Below, piece after piece: positions 1 to 6,876 of a DNA stretch of 12,348 nucleotides. Source of the DNA: Bacillota bacterium (GTDB taxonomy: Bacteria; Bacillota; Clostridia; Christensenellales; Aristaeellaceae); the NCBI GenBank assembly GCA_023398575.1, contig JAEWSC010000019.1, positions 1 to 12,348 of the forward strand, given 5' to 3'. The first letter of the stretch is position 1. Each line of letters opens with the position of its first letter. Made by a program: the position numbers and the translations under genes. The notes under the pieces were generated by a model, which saw nothing but the letters and a program-made list of their open reading frames with translations, was not told the origin of the DNA and did no database searches.

Positions 1-800
1 CCCTGCATGAACAATTTCTGCATGGAAAGATACAATATGATGATAGGAAGCGATGCCAGCATGACATTGGCGAACACCAGATTCCACATGGATGTGTACG
101 CGCCAATTGCGTTGTAGATACCCGTCGTGATTGTTTTTCCACCCCGAAAGCCGAGTATATACATGGGGTTTAGGAAGTCATTCCAAATCCACATGCCAAG
201 AAAGATGACCGCTGTCGCTGTGCAGGGTTTGACCAGAGGGAAGATAATTCGAAAGAAAGTGGTAAATGGATTGGCGCCATCAATAAAGGCTGACTCGTCC
301 AGACTGGCGGGTATTGTTTTAATGAAACCGACATACAAAAAGATGGTGGTGCTAAAATACGTGCCGGCATAAAACAGCAGAAGGCCAGGCAAAGTATATA
401 AAAGATGCAGGGTGCTGAGCGTTTTAATACTAGGGATCAGTGTAACCACAGGTGGAATCATGATGCCGGCCAGAGAATAGATATACAGGCCTTGGTATCC
501 CTTACCTTTTCTTCTGGCAATGATGTACGCCGCCATAGAAGTTAGCAATATCAGCAATGAGACAGACGAAACGGTGATGACAATGCTATTTTTATAAAGC
601 TCCAGCATATTCGATGTTTGATACGCTTCCATAAAATTATCAAGTGTAAATTGCTTTGGCAGGCTCAAAGGAGATTTGATGATCTCGCTGTAGGGCTTTA
701 CCGAGTTTACCACAGCGATATACAATGGCGCGAGATATAGGATGGCAAAGAGAAGAACGAGTATCCTTTTGATCCAATTACCGGCGGCTGCCTTTTTCAT
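1..800 (-). CDS. Carbohydrate ABC transporter permease, MalG-like (3' end cut by window edge)
   Basis: This is the second inner-membrane subunit of a CUT1-type sugar importer; with its partner it forms the channel for the sugar delivered by the binding protein. Translating the minus strand from ATG at 800 gives 266 open residues starting MKKAAAGNWIKRILVLLF and reaching base 1 without a stop, so probably only the last dozen or so residues are missing. A first membrane segment lies at about residues 11-31, followed by several hydrophobic helices. The EAA loop that docks on the ATPase is clear (LDESAFIDGANPFTTFFRI, then PLVKP). The start is supported by GAGGTGG about 8 bases upstream, inside the preceding gene. 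The stop of that gene and this ATG are separated by one base (TGA-T-ATG), so translation is probably coupled. No ATPase gene is nearby, as is common in Bacillota that use a shared MsiK-type ATPase. The sugar is inferred only from neighbours. Confidence 0.93.
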   Translation of the reverse strand, partial: MKKAAAGNWIKRILVLLFAILYLAPLYIAVVNSVKPYSEIIKSPLSLPKQFTLDNFMEAYQTSNMLELYKNSIVITVSSVSLLILLTSMAAYIIARRKGKGYQGLYIYSLAGIMIPPVVTLIPSIKTLSTLHLLYTLPGLLLFYAGTYFSTTIFLYVGFIKTIPASLDESAFIDGANPFTTFFRIIFPLVKPCTATAVIFLGMWIWNDFLNPMYILGFRGGKTITTGIYNAIGAYTSMWNLVFANVMLASLPIIILYLSMQKLFMQ

Positions 801-801
801 A

Positions 802-1671
802 TCAATATTCCACCTCGTGCTTTTTTGAAATGGCGAGCTGCACTATGGAAAGAACAACAATAATGACAAACAGAACGATAATTGCCGCAGAAGAGTAACC
901 TCTCCTGTTATACTCAAAAGCTTTTTCTACACCAAAGAGTGTAACGGTCTGGGTTGCACCACCCGGGCCTCCGCCAGTGATTACCTTGACATGGTCATAT
1001 TGCTTCAGCCCGCCTGCCACCGAAAGTATGCTGTTGATGGTGATGCCCGGCGCCAACAACGGCAGCGTGATATAAAAGAATCTGTGAAACCACCCCGCGC
1101 CATCCACTTTGCAGGCCTCGTAAATTTCCTGCGGGATGGTGGATAGGGTGGAGATATAAATCACCACAAAGAAGCCCAGGCTGTTCCAGCAAATGATACC
1201 GGAAATCATAAATATCGTTGTCATCGGGGTGGCGTAAAAGTCTACGTTCTTCCCACCAAGCGCTTGGATGATGGAGTTGATCACTCCCCCATTTGTCTGC
1301 ACCATGTAAGACCAAATAAAAGCCACAACCACGCTGCTTAGCACTGTTGGTATGAAAATCGCACTTCTGGAGATGCCCAACAGCTTCCCCTTGTCATTTA
1401 GCAGTGCGGCCAAAATGATACCAAATATGTTGTAGATCAACGCTGTTACGACCATGATGATGACCGTAACCGAAAGCGCATTAAAAAACGCCGCATCGCT
1501 AAAAAGATTATTGAAATTTTTCAGCCCAATAAAGCGGAATGTTAGACTGATGCCATCCCAGTTGGTAAAGCTGTATAAGAAACACATAATGACCGGTACG
1601 ATCATGAAAATGGTATATACAAGGAATCCCGGGGCTAAAAAGAATACATCATATAACTTTTTTTGTTTCAT
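802..1671 (-). CDS. Carbohydrate ABC transporter permease, MalF-like
   Basis: This is the first permease subunit of the CUT1 importer, 289 residues, normal for the family. It begins MKQKKLYDVFFLAPGF; the first membrane helix is at about residues 9-32 and further helices follow at about 65-92, 103-122, 150-175, 208-225 and 262-281. The EAA loop is at about 184-209 (IYEACKVDGAGWFHRF, then TLPLLAPG). The late GGGPGGATQT stretch is also typical of MalF/UgpA-like subunits. A longer frame opens at 1794 inside the binding-protein gene, but I prefer the start at 1671. It has GGAGGGG about 8 bases upstream, and the extra 41 residues are not family-like and cross a stem-loop. It ends one base before the second permease. 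It is co-transcribed with the binding-protein gene, whose stop lies 92 bases upstream. Confidence 0.95.
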   Translation of the reverse strand: MKQKKLYDVFFLAPGFLVYTIFMIVPVIMCFLYSFTNWDGISLTFRFIGLKNFNNLFSDAAFFNALSVTVIIMVVTALIYNIFGIILAALLNDKGKLLGISRSAIFIPTVLSSVVVAFIWSYMVQTNGGVINSIIQALGGKNVDFYATPMTTIFMISGIICWNSLGFFVVIYISTLSTIPQEIYEACKVDGAGWFHRFFYITLPLLAPGITINSILSVAGGLKQYDHVKVITGGGPGGATQTVTLFGVEKAFEYNRRGYSSAAIIVLFVIIVVLSIVQLAISKKHEVEY

Positions 1672-1691
1672 CTCTGGGTCCCCTCCATTAG

Positions 1692-1723
1692 AAAAGGGGG
1701 TAAACGTTTTACGGCTTACCCCC
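1692..1723 (-). terminator. Stem-loop between binding-protein and permease genes, possible partial terminator
   Basis: On the minus strand GGGGGTAA (1723-1716) pairs perfectly with TTACCCCC (1703-1696) around a 12-base loop, and is followed by only four Ts (1695-1692). A G/C-rich stem with a short T run suits partial termination or protection of the upstream mRNA 3' end. Such structures often make a binding protein more abundant than its permeases. The loop also contains an AAACGTTT palindrome resembling the repeats in the divergent control region, so a protein-binding role is possible. Confidence 0.5.
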
Positions 1724-1763
1724 CATGCAACTTGAGTTTGTACGCTTATAGGAATATTTACGG

Positions 1764-3020
1764 TTAGTTCATTGCCTCTTTGGCAATAGCCCATTCCTTA
1801 TCGAGATTGTCAAGTTCGGTGGCAACGTCATTGCCAATGGCGATATTCTGCGTGAGCTTGTTGGTATAGTAATCCTTCAAGCCCGGCAGGAAAGCCGCAT
1901 CGCCTGTCATGCTCTCAAAGCCCTCAACTTCCGTCATACCCGCAATCGTTTCCTCAATGTACTTGCGAAGAGGAATCATTTCATAGGGGATGGCCTCTTT
2001 TGTCGTGGGGAACAACTGCTCGCTCTTGAGGAAATCGCTGTACAGTTCCTTGTCAGTGAAGAAGAACTTGACGAAGTCTTTGCAAACATCCGGATACTTG
2101 GTGGCGGAGCCAATGGACAAGCCTTCGTTCACAAATACAGACAAAACATTGGCATCGTTATCGCCGGGCATGGGGAACCAGCCGACTTCGAAATCCTGCT
2201 GGGCCTTGGCAACCTCAGCGTTCACCCAGGAACCCATGGGCAGCATGGCTGCTTTGCCCGTAAAGAACTGCTCAAGCATCTGTGTATAGGTGATGCTGGG
2301 CAAGCTGCTGCCGGCATAATTCTGGCACAGGTACTGATACTTCTGCATTGCCTTGACAAGTTCCGGGTTGTTAAACTTGACCGTGTCGGCATTCCTTTCA
2401 GAACCCCAGTTCGGATTCTTGGCAAGCAGATCGGTGCCGGCGATCATGTTGGCCAGCATGATCTGCGGCCAACCATCCTTGATGCCGATGGAAAGCGGAA
2501 GGATATCCTTCGCCTTGAGGGCTTCGCATACGTCCAGGAATGCCTGGTACGTCTTGGGAATATCCAGACCGTTATCGGCAAATATCTTCTTATTATAGAA
2601 CACGCCTATAACCTGCTTCTTGTAGTTGGCTACATATTGTTTGCCGCCAATTTTACCTATGCTGGGGTCCGCCAGATAATCCAGTTCCGCGTCTTCAAAC
2701 GCAAGCAATGCACCGGAGGGCACGAAGTCAGCCGGATTTTGCATGACCATGACATCGGGGAACTGGCCGGTAGCAAGAAGCGTCTTTTCATATTGAAACA
2801 CGTTCACATTCGAGGAGGGCTGTCCGATGATTTCCACTTGGACTTCGGGATGAGCCGCCATGTACCTGTCCGCAATGGACTGCCAGAATTCGACCGGAAG
2901 CTGCGGCTGGATGTTGACGCAGAATACGATCTTCGACTTGTTTGTTTCCGCCAGGCCATTGCCTGCGCAGAGCCCAAGCAGTAGGATAACGGCCAGGAGA
3001 AGGGTGAGCATTCTTTTCAT
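1764..3020 (-). CDS. Extracellular sugar-binding protein of the CUT1 ABC importer
   Basis: The product is a 418-residue solute-binding protein (SBP family 1, MalE-like) that captures a sugar outside the membrane and passes it to the two permeases encoded downstream. The N-terminus is a secretion signal: basic MKRM, then a hydrophobic stretch to about residue 18. Cleavage after NGLA (about residue 24) is plausible. Cys18 lies in LLGLC, a poor lipobox because Leu precedes the Cys, so lipoprotein anchoring is uncertain. Family-like features are the FPDVMVMQ strand, the YNKKIFADNGLDIPKTYQAFLD region and the GKAAMLPMGSWVNAEV motif typical of SBP family 1. I chose ATG 3020 because AAAGGAG lies about 9 bases upstream and the signal peptide starts there. 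The longer frame from 3101 adds 27 hydrophilic residues before the signal. A candidate promoter of its own lies just upstream. The ligand is probably an oligosaccharide, judged only from context. Confidence 0.95.
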   Translation of the reverse strand: MKRMLTLLLAVILLLGLCAGNGLAETNKSKIVFCVNIQPQLPVEFWQSIADRYMAAHPEVQVEIIGQPSSNVNVFQYEKTLLATGQFPDVMVMQNPADFVPSGALLAFEDAELDYLADPSIGKIGGKQYVANYKKQVIGVFYNKKIFADNGLDIPKTYQAFLDVCEALKAKDILPLSIGIKDGWPQIMLANMIAGTDLLAKNPNWGSERNADTVKFNNPELVKAMQKYQYLCQNYAGSSLPSITYTQMLEQFFTGKAAMLPMGSWVNAEVAKAQQDFEVGWFPMPGDNDANVLSVFVNEGLSIGSATKYPDVCKDFVKFFFTDKELYSDFLKSEQLFPTTKEAIPYEMIPLRKYIEETIAGMTEVEGFESMTGDAAFLPGLKDYYTNKLTQNIAIGNDVATELDNLDKEWAIAKEAMN

Positions 3021-3066
3021 GACTGATCGCTCCTTTATTCTATTTCGGTCACCTTTGATAGTATTA

Positions 3067-3095
3067 ATGGTATCGCTTTGTCTATTTAGCGTCAA
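3067..3095 (-). promoter_or_regulatory. Candidate promoter for the binding-protein gene
   Basis: In the 108-base gap between the regulator and binding-protein genes, the minus strand carries TTGACG (3095-3090), a 17-base spacer and TACCAT (3072-3067). That is a good -35 box with a moderate -10 box. It would place the transcript start near 3060, about 40 bases before the ATG. It would let the transporter be expressed separately from the sensor/regulator genes. It is a consensus match only. Confidence 0.4.
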
Positions 3096-3128
3096 TGTCA
3101 TGAATTCTAGTTTTTTGTGGTAAAAATT

Positions 3129-4331
3129 CTAGCTGCGTGTTTCTGTTGGAAGGTTGCCTGTCACTTTCTTATATATCTTTAAAAAGTAATGATAGTCGGT
3201 GAATCCAACCTTCTCGGCCACTTCATATACTTTCAGGCTGGAGTTGGCCAATAACTGCTTTGCCTTCTCAATCCTGTATCTGTTCACATAGTTCGTAAAG
3301 GAATCTCCGGTCGCCTTTCTAAAGATCTGGCCTAGATAAGAGGTGTTGACTTCACAAACGTTTGCCACCTGCTTGAGTGACAGCGCTTCATGATAATGCG
3401 CGGCCGTATAGGCAAGGGTGCGCTCAACAGCGCTGTTTCGCTTGCCTTCCGGCAATTCACACTCTGCCGCCTTCTTTCCTGTGTCCAAGTGCTCCGCTGC
3501 CACGGCATAGGATTTCCATAGATCCGTCGTTGCGTTCACTATAGACCCCATGCTTGTGATTACAGATATGCCGGTATCCTTTGGCACCTGCTTACTGACG
3601 CTTTCAAGCACACCGGTTGCCATAGCCAACAACTGATCCTCCAGGCTGCCATGCAGCAAAAGGACTACACGGCTTTTCGCATCGATAAAGGTGATGCCCC
3701 TCCTTTGCACCAGCGCATTGCATATATTATGTATACCAAATACAGACTGCGCTTCGCCGCTGCCAAGCATATCGGCGTTTTGATTCTCTGCCATACATAC
3801 AGCGCAAAGATAGTACTCCCCAGTCAGCATGATATCCAGAAAGGCTGCTTTTTCCTCAAACTCACTTTGCCCGATGGCGTTGGTAATCAACCTGTTTAAA
3901 GTGTTTGATCGCAATATCTCCATACCCTGATTAAGTTGGGTGGTGCGTAGTACCTCCTTTTCAATGCTTAAGACGAGGTCGTAAAGATTCGATATGAGTT
4001 CATCATTGTCAATCGGTTTTAGCAAATAGCTGTCCACACCCAGATGAATAGCCTCTTTTAGAAAGGCGTAATCACTGAAGCCGCTCAGAATGATCACACG
4101 GATATTCATGCCCAGCTCTCTGATGGTCTTAATCAGTTGAATGCCATCCATCACCGGCATCCTGATATCAGTAATCATAATATGTGGCTGACTTAACTGA
4201 ATCAGCTTCAGCGCATCGGCGCCGTTGTGTGCCTCGCCTGCTATTTCCAGACCAAGGCTGTCCCATTCAATGGTATCCCGCAGCCCTTTGCATAAGAGGG
4301 GCTCGTCATCAACAAGCAAGACCCTGTACAT
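3129..4331 (-). CDS. Response regulator, YesN-like (receiver plus AraC-type DNA-binding domain)
   Basis: This is the cytoplasmic transcription factor partner of the histidine kinase encoded just upstream, 400 residues. The receiver domain is at about residues 1-120, with acidic pair Asp8-Asp9, phospho-acceptor Asp55 (MITDIRMP), Ser83 and Lys105 (LLKPI). A middle region of about 130-290 is poorly conserved, as usual in YesN proteins. The C-terminal AraC-type domain has two helix-turn-helix units at about 317-340 (LSLKQVANVCEVNTSYLGQIFRK) and 367-388 (VYEVAEKVGFTDYHYFLKIYKK). The protein ends soon after TGNLPTETRS, close to the usual end. Its ATG lies inside the last 23 bases of the kinase gene with AGGAG about 10 bases upstream, so the two are translationally coupled. 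Likely targets, by analogy, are the transporter and the divergent hydrolase operon. Confidence 0.95.
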   Translation of the reverse strand: MYRVLLVDDEPLLCKGLRDTIEWDSLGLEIAGEAHNGADALKLIQLSQPHIMITDIRMPVMDGIQLIKTIRELGMNIRVIILSGFSDYAFLKEAIHLGVDSYLLKPIDNDELISNLYDLVLSIEKEVLRTTQLNQGMEILRSNTLNRLITNAIGQSEFEEKAAFLDIMLTGEYYLCAVCMAENQNADMLGSGEAQSVFGIHNICNALVQRRGITFIDAKSRVVLLLHGSLEDQLLAMATGVLESVSKQVPKDTGISVITSMGSIVNATTDLWKSYAVAAEHLDTGKKAAECELPEGKRNSAVERTLAYTAAHYHEALSLKQVANVCEVNTSYLGQIFRKATGDSFTNYVNRYRIEKAKQLLANSSLKVYEVAEKVGFTDYHYFLKIYKKVTGNLPTETRS

Positions 4332-6105
4332 ATCGTTCCATCTCCTCTTTGGTCATGACTGGAAGCATAAGCTCGACTTGAGTTCCCTCTCCCACCCTAC
4401 TATAGATTTTCAGACCGCAGTCATCACCGAATAATATGCTGTTGCGCTGATGCACATTGTTTAAACCAATGCTAGAGGACAGATTTTCATCATGGCTCTT
4501 GTTTAGATTGGCGGTGACCTCGGCAGCTTTCGCTTCGTCCATCCCCTTTCCGTTATCTGAGACCCGAAGCATAAGCTTTTTCTCGCTTACCCTTCCTTCA
4601 ATCACGATCAGGCCGCCATCCACCTTCTCTCCCATGCCGTGCTGCAAGGCGTTTTCTACAATCGGCTGTAGGGTGAGCTTGAGAACGCCTAGCCTCAAAG
4701 CACTGCTTTCGATATGGATGATGACATCAAACGCGTTATCATATCTTAGCTTTTGCAGTTCAATATAGGAGCGCACATAATCAATTTCCTCCTTCAGGTC
4801 AACAATGATCCCCTTCATTTTGATATTCCACCTAAACATATTGCCAAGCAGGTGGATCATCTTTGCTGTCTGGACATCTTTGTTGAGCTGCGCTGTGGTA
4901 CGTATGGATTCCAGCGTGTTAAAAAGAAAATGCGGATCGATTTGTGCCTGCAGCGCATGCAGTTCTGCAGTTTTCGTCTTTATTTCAAATACGTAAACAT
5001 TCTTGATATATTCTTCAAGCTTGGCGCACATGGCATTAAAGCTGTGTTCCAGATAGCCAATCTCATCTTCCGAACCAACAGAGATGCGGGTATCGAGCTT
5101 TCCACTTTCAACATCCCTCATGTTCTTCACCAGTGCTTTGATTCGCTTGGAAAGCACCTTTGCCGATATCAGGCCAATGGCCATGGTCAGTGCAATACTT
5201 ACCGCAATAACATTGTTGATGTTTACACGTATCCCATCTGTTTCTTTCTCAATAAGCTTTTTATCCACGATATCCGCAAAGAAAAAACCTGTTTCTTCTG
5301 AATGCAGTTTATTAACAATGTACTTTTTGCCGGTTTTTAGGTCATTCAGCCCCGTGGCAGAGTACATTTCATAAGGAAAAGCCTGGCCGGATATAACGCC
5401 AGAAGAATCGAACAAGGTAAAGCCAAGATCGTCAATGACATAAAGGTTTCCTTTAAAGCTGGAGGATTCCCTGTATGCAGTTTTATAGAAGTCCGCCCGC
5501 ATATTGACAACAGCCATTCCAAGGGGCTTGTCAAAACGGATGGCATTTTCATCGAACAAAAAAATGCGAAAGCTGATAATCGGAAAGTCATTCACACTGG
5601 ATGAGTTGATGTAATCAGGAATGTAATTCGGTACAAATTCAATCGTATTTTTGACCTCTCCGCTGCCCAAAAAGTCGGTTCGATAAAAATTGTAATCGAT
5701 GGATACATCCCGGTTACGGACATTGGAGCAAAAGAACACTTCTCTTGCGCTATAATCGATCAACAGCATATCGGCAATGGCCGTATTTGCGCTGCAGGTA
5801 TCCTGTAAATAGCCTAGAATAGCCCCTGACTTGATATTGTTATTTCTCTGCGCTGCCTTGATCGGATTGATAAAGTCCACTATGCTTGTGTTGTTGTTGA
5901 AATACTGTTTCTGATAAAGACGCGCAAATATGCTTTTAACATCTTTATACCGGTCATCCGCATAGGTTTTAACCTTCAGTATCACCTCATTGTCAAAACG
6001 AGATTCCATTTCAGTCAAAATATCAATCATGCTAGAGGTGACAAGATAAGATGTCAGGCCGAGCCCTAAAAAAATGATGATACAGTATGTAAGCATCAGT
6101 TTCAA
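4309..6105 (-). CDS. Sensor histidine kinase, YesM-like
   Basis: This is a membrane sensor kinase of the HPK7/LytS-YesM group, 598 residues from the TTG at 6105. One membrane helix is at about 4-24 and a second at about 297-318, enclosing an extracytoplasmic sensor region of some 270 residues, probably Cache-like. A HAMP segment follows (about 318-372, with DEIGYLEHSFNAM). The His_kinase domain carries the expected phospho-acceptor His392 in QIDPHFLFNTLESIR. The ATPase domain has the N box PIVENALQHG (Asn485), the DNGKGMD loop (517-523) and a late SSIGLNNVHQR motif. The start is uncertain. A strong AAAGGAGG lies at 6155-6148, and the frame stays open from it through an ACG at 6138 that would add 11 family-like residues (MYRIIIENKFY). 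The annotated TTG and the ATG at 6096 have no good ribosome binding site. The gene overlaps the regulator by 23 bases. Confidence 0.94.
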   Translation of the reverse strand: MKLMLTYCIIIFLGLGLTSYLVTSSMIDILTEMESRFDNEVILKVKTYADDRYKDVKSIFARLYQKQYFNNNTSIVDFINPIKAAQRNNNIKSGAILGYLQDTCSANTAIADMLLIDYSAREVFFCSNVRNRDVSIDYNFYRTDFLGSGEVKNTIEFVPNYIPDYINSSSVNDFPIISFRIFLFDENAIRFDKPLGMAVVNMRADFYKTAYRESSSFKGNLYVIDDLGFTLFDSSGVISGQAFPYEMYSATGLNDLKTGKKYIVNKLHSEETGFFFADIVDKKLIEKETDGIRVNINNVIAVSIALTMAIGLISAKVLSKRIKALVKNMRDVESGKLDTRISVGSEDEIGYLEHSFNAMCAKLEEYIKNVYVFEIKTKTAELHALQAQIDPHFLFNTLESIRTTAQLNKDVQTAKMIHLLGNMFRWNIKMKGIIVDLKEEIDYVRSYIELQKLRYDNAFDVIIHIESSALRLGVLKLTLQPIVENALQHGMGEKVDGGLIVIEGRVSEKKLMLRVSDNGKGMDEAKAAEVTANLNKSHDENLSSSIGLNNVHQRNSILFGDDCGLKIYSRVGEGTQVELMLPVMTKEEMERYVQGLAC

Positions 6106-6135
6106 ATAGAACTTGTTTTCAATTATAATCCTATA

Positions 6136-6155
6136 CGTATCTTCCAGCCTCCTTT
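6136..6155 (-). promoter_or_regulatory. Strong Shine-Dalgarno with in-frame ACG, likely true kinase start
   Basis: The minus strand reads AAAGGAGG (6155-6148), nine bases, then ACG (6138-6136) in the kinase frame. Stops TAG and TAA lie in frame immediately upstream, so translation must start within this short stretch or further in. No ATG, GTG or TTG lies in frame between the Shine-Dalgarno and the TTG at 6105, which is 42 bases from the Shine-Dalgarno. Initiation at ACG, or a mutated ATG, would explain the arrangement. Confidence 0.45.
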
Positions 6156-6252
6156 ACTAGGCATGGTACATTAGGGTAGTAAACCATTTCTGACAACCAA
6201 TGCATTTCTTGGCTGCCTTCAAGCAAGCCCCTTTGTGTTCGGATTCATTATG

Positions 6253-6282
6253 CAATCATATTTTTCATGGATTGTATGATTG
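6253..6282. promoter_or_regulatory. Inverted repeat CAATCATA-N14-TATGATTG, candidate operator
   Basis: The arms at 6253-6260 and 6275-6282 are perfect 8-bp inverted copies separated by 14 bases. This gives 22 bp between matching positions, about two helical turns, which suits a dimeric regulator on one DNA face. It lies roughly 115-145 bases upstream of the kinase start, where it could control that gene. The regulator is unknown. Confidence 0.35.
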
Positions 6283-6352
6283 AGAGTACCGTGCATACCG
6301 ATTTTAACAGCAGGAGCACTGACACATCTCCCAAACTTTCCGAAGCTGACGT

Positions 6353-6363
6353 AACGTTTCATT
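6353..6363. promoter_or_regulatory. AACGTTTCATT motif, first copy
   Basis: This 11-base motif is repeated exactly 99 bases further on (6452-6462). It resembles a half-conserved form of TGAAACGTTTCA, a palindrome of the kind bound by LacI-family repressors. Here the surrounding bases are CGTAACGTTTCA, 10 of 12 matching the palindrome. Two exact copies in one divergent promoter region suggest an operator, but the binding protein is not identified. Confidence 0.35.
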
Positions 6364-6448
6364 TATTTCAATTTTGAATGCATTGCAATTTGTATGGGAA
6401 AATGCTAAACTATTTTTCGAAGAAAGTCAATAAATTTGATAAATGGAA

Positions 6449-6466
6449 TAAAACGTTTCATTGACA
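6449..6466 (+). promoter_or_regulatory. Second AACGTTTCATT copy overlapping a TTGACA -35-like box
   Basis: TAAAACGTTTCA (6449-6460) matches TGAAACGTTTCA at 11 of 12 bases and runs directly into TTGACA (6461-6466), a perfect -35 consensus for a rightward promoter. The -10 region 16-18 bases later is poor (around GTTTGAA), as in promoters that need an activator. A protein bound at the motif would cover the -35 box. The transcript would carry a leader of roughly 380 bases before the fucosidase gene. Confidence 0.4.
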
Positions 6467-6876
6467 GAAGATAACATTTTTAGGTTTGAATACGCAGAAT
6501 TATATACGGCATTCCACGTAAGTGTGAACAAATAATGAGTTTGTCAATGACTTATGTAATTCCTAAGTTGAAAAGAAATGTGTATAAAAGCATCGCAAGA
6601 TGGAGGAACAGTATATTTGGACGATTACAGGCTACGGACCGTCATTCGCTTTTGCGAACAGGGTGATGACAAGCTCAGAATTGAAGCGGTTCGATTGTAG
6701 AAAGTTTGAGTGTTAAAGCACAAAGATGCAAGGGCACAATGAACCCATTGGGTTTTACTCCACGATGAACAGTACATGACCATGCAGGTAAAGCGCCTGA
6801 GAAAACGAAGATAAATGATCTAATAATCGTAACGGTTGGCGAGATTCGGGAATGCGAAAATGTAGGAGGAATATAC

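Larger units (their letters stand above)
6106..6876. other. Divergent intergenic control region, no convincing gene
   Basis: About 770 bases separate the leftward kinase gene from the rightward fucosidase gene, so both promoters must lie here. The middle part (about 6350-6600) is strikingly AT-rich and contains repeated AACGTTTCATT motifs, a TTGACA box and several weak -10-like stretches. The right part (about 6600-6870) is less AT-rich and would form a long 5' leader if transcription starts near the TTGACA box. It contains a short palindrome, AACCCATTGGGTT, near 6740 and an open frame of 38 codons at 6600-6716 without a ribosome binding site. I recognise no RNA gene or riboswitch. Confidence 0.7.

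Noticed and set aside
802..1794. Longer start for the first permease, overlapping the binding-protein gene
   Set aside because: The extra 41 residues cross the stem-loop and lack family character. The internal ATG at 1671 has a strong ribosome binding site.
3103..3132. AATTCTAG direct repeat (22-base period) after the regulator gene
   Set aside because: It is a short AT-rich match with only weak hairpin potential and no clear link to a promoter or terminator.
6442..6466. CcpA catabolite-response (cre) site at the AAAACGTTTCA motif
   Set aside because: The distance between the TG and CG elements is one base short of the cre pattern and several positions mismatch. It fits a generic LacI-family-like palindrome better.
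6600..6716. 38-codon open frame (MEEQYIWTITGYGPS...) in the divergent region
   Set aside because: No ribosome binding site precedes its ATG, it resembles nothing I recognise, and frames of this size are expected by chance.
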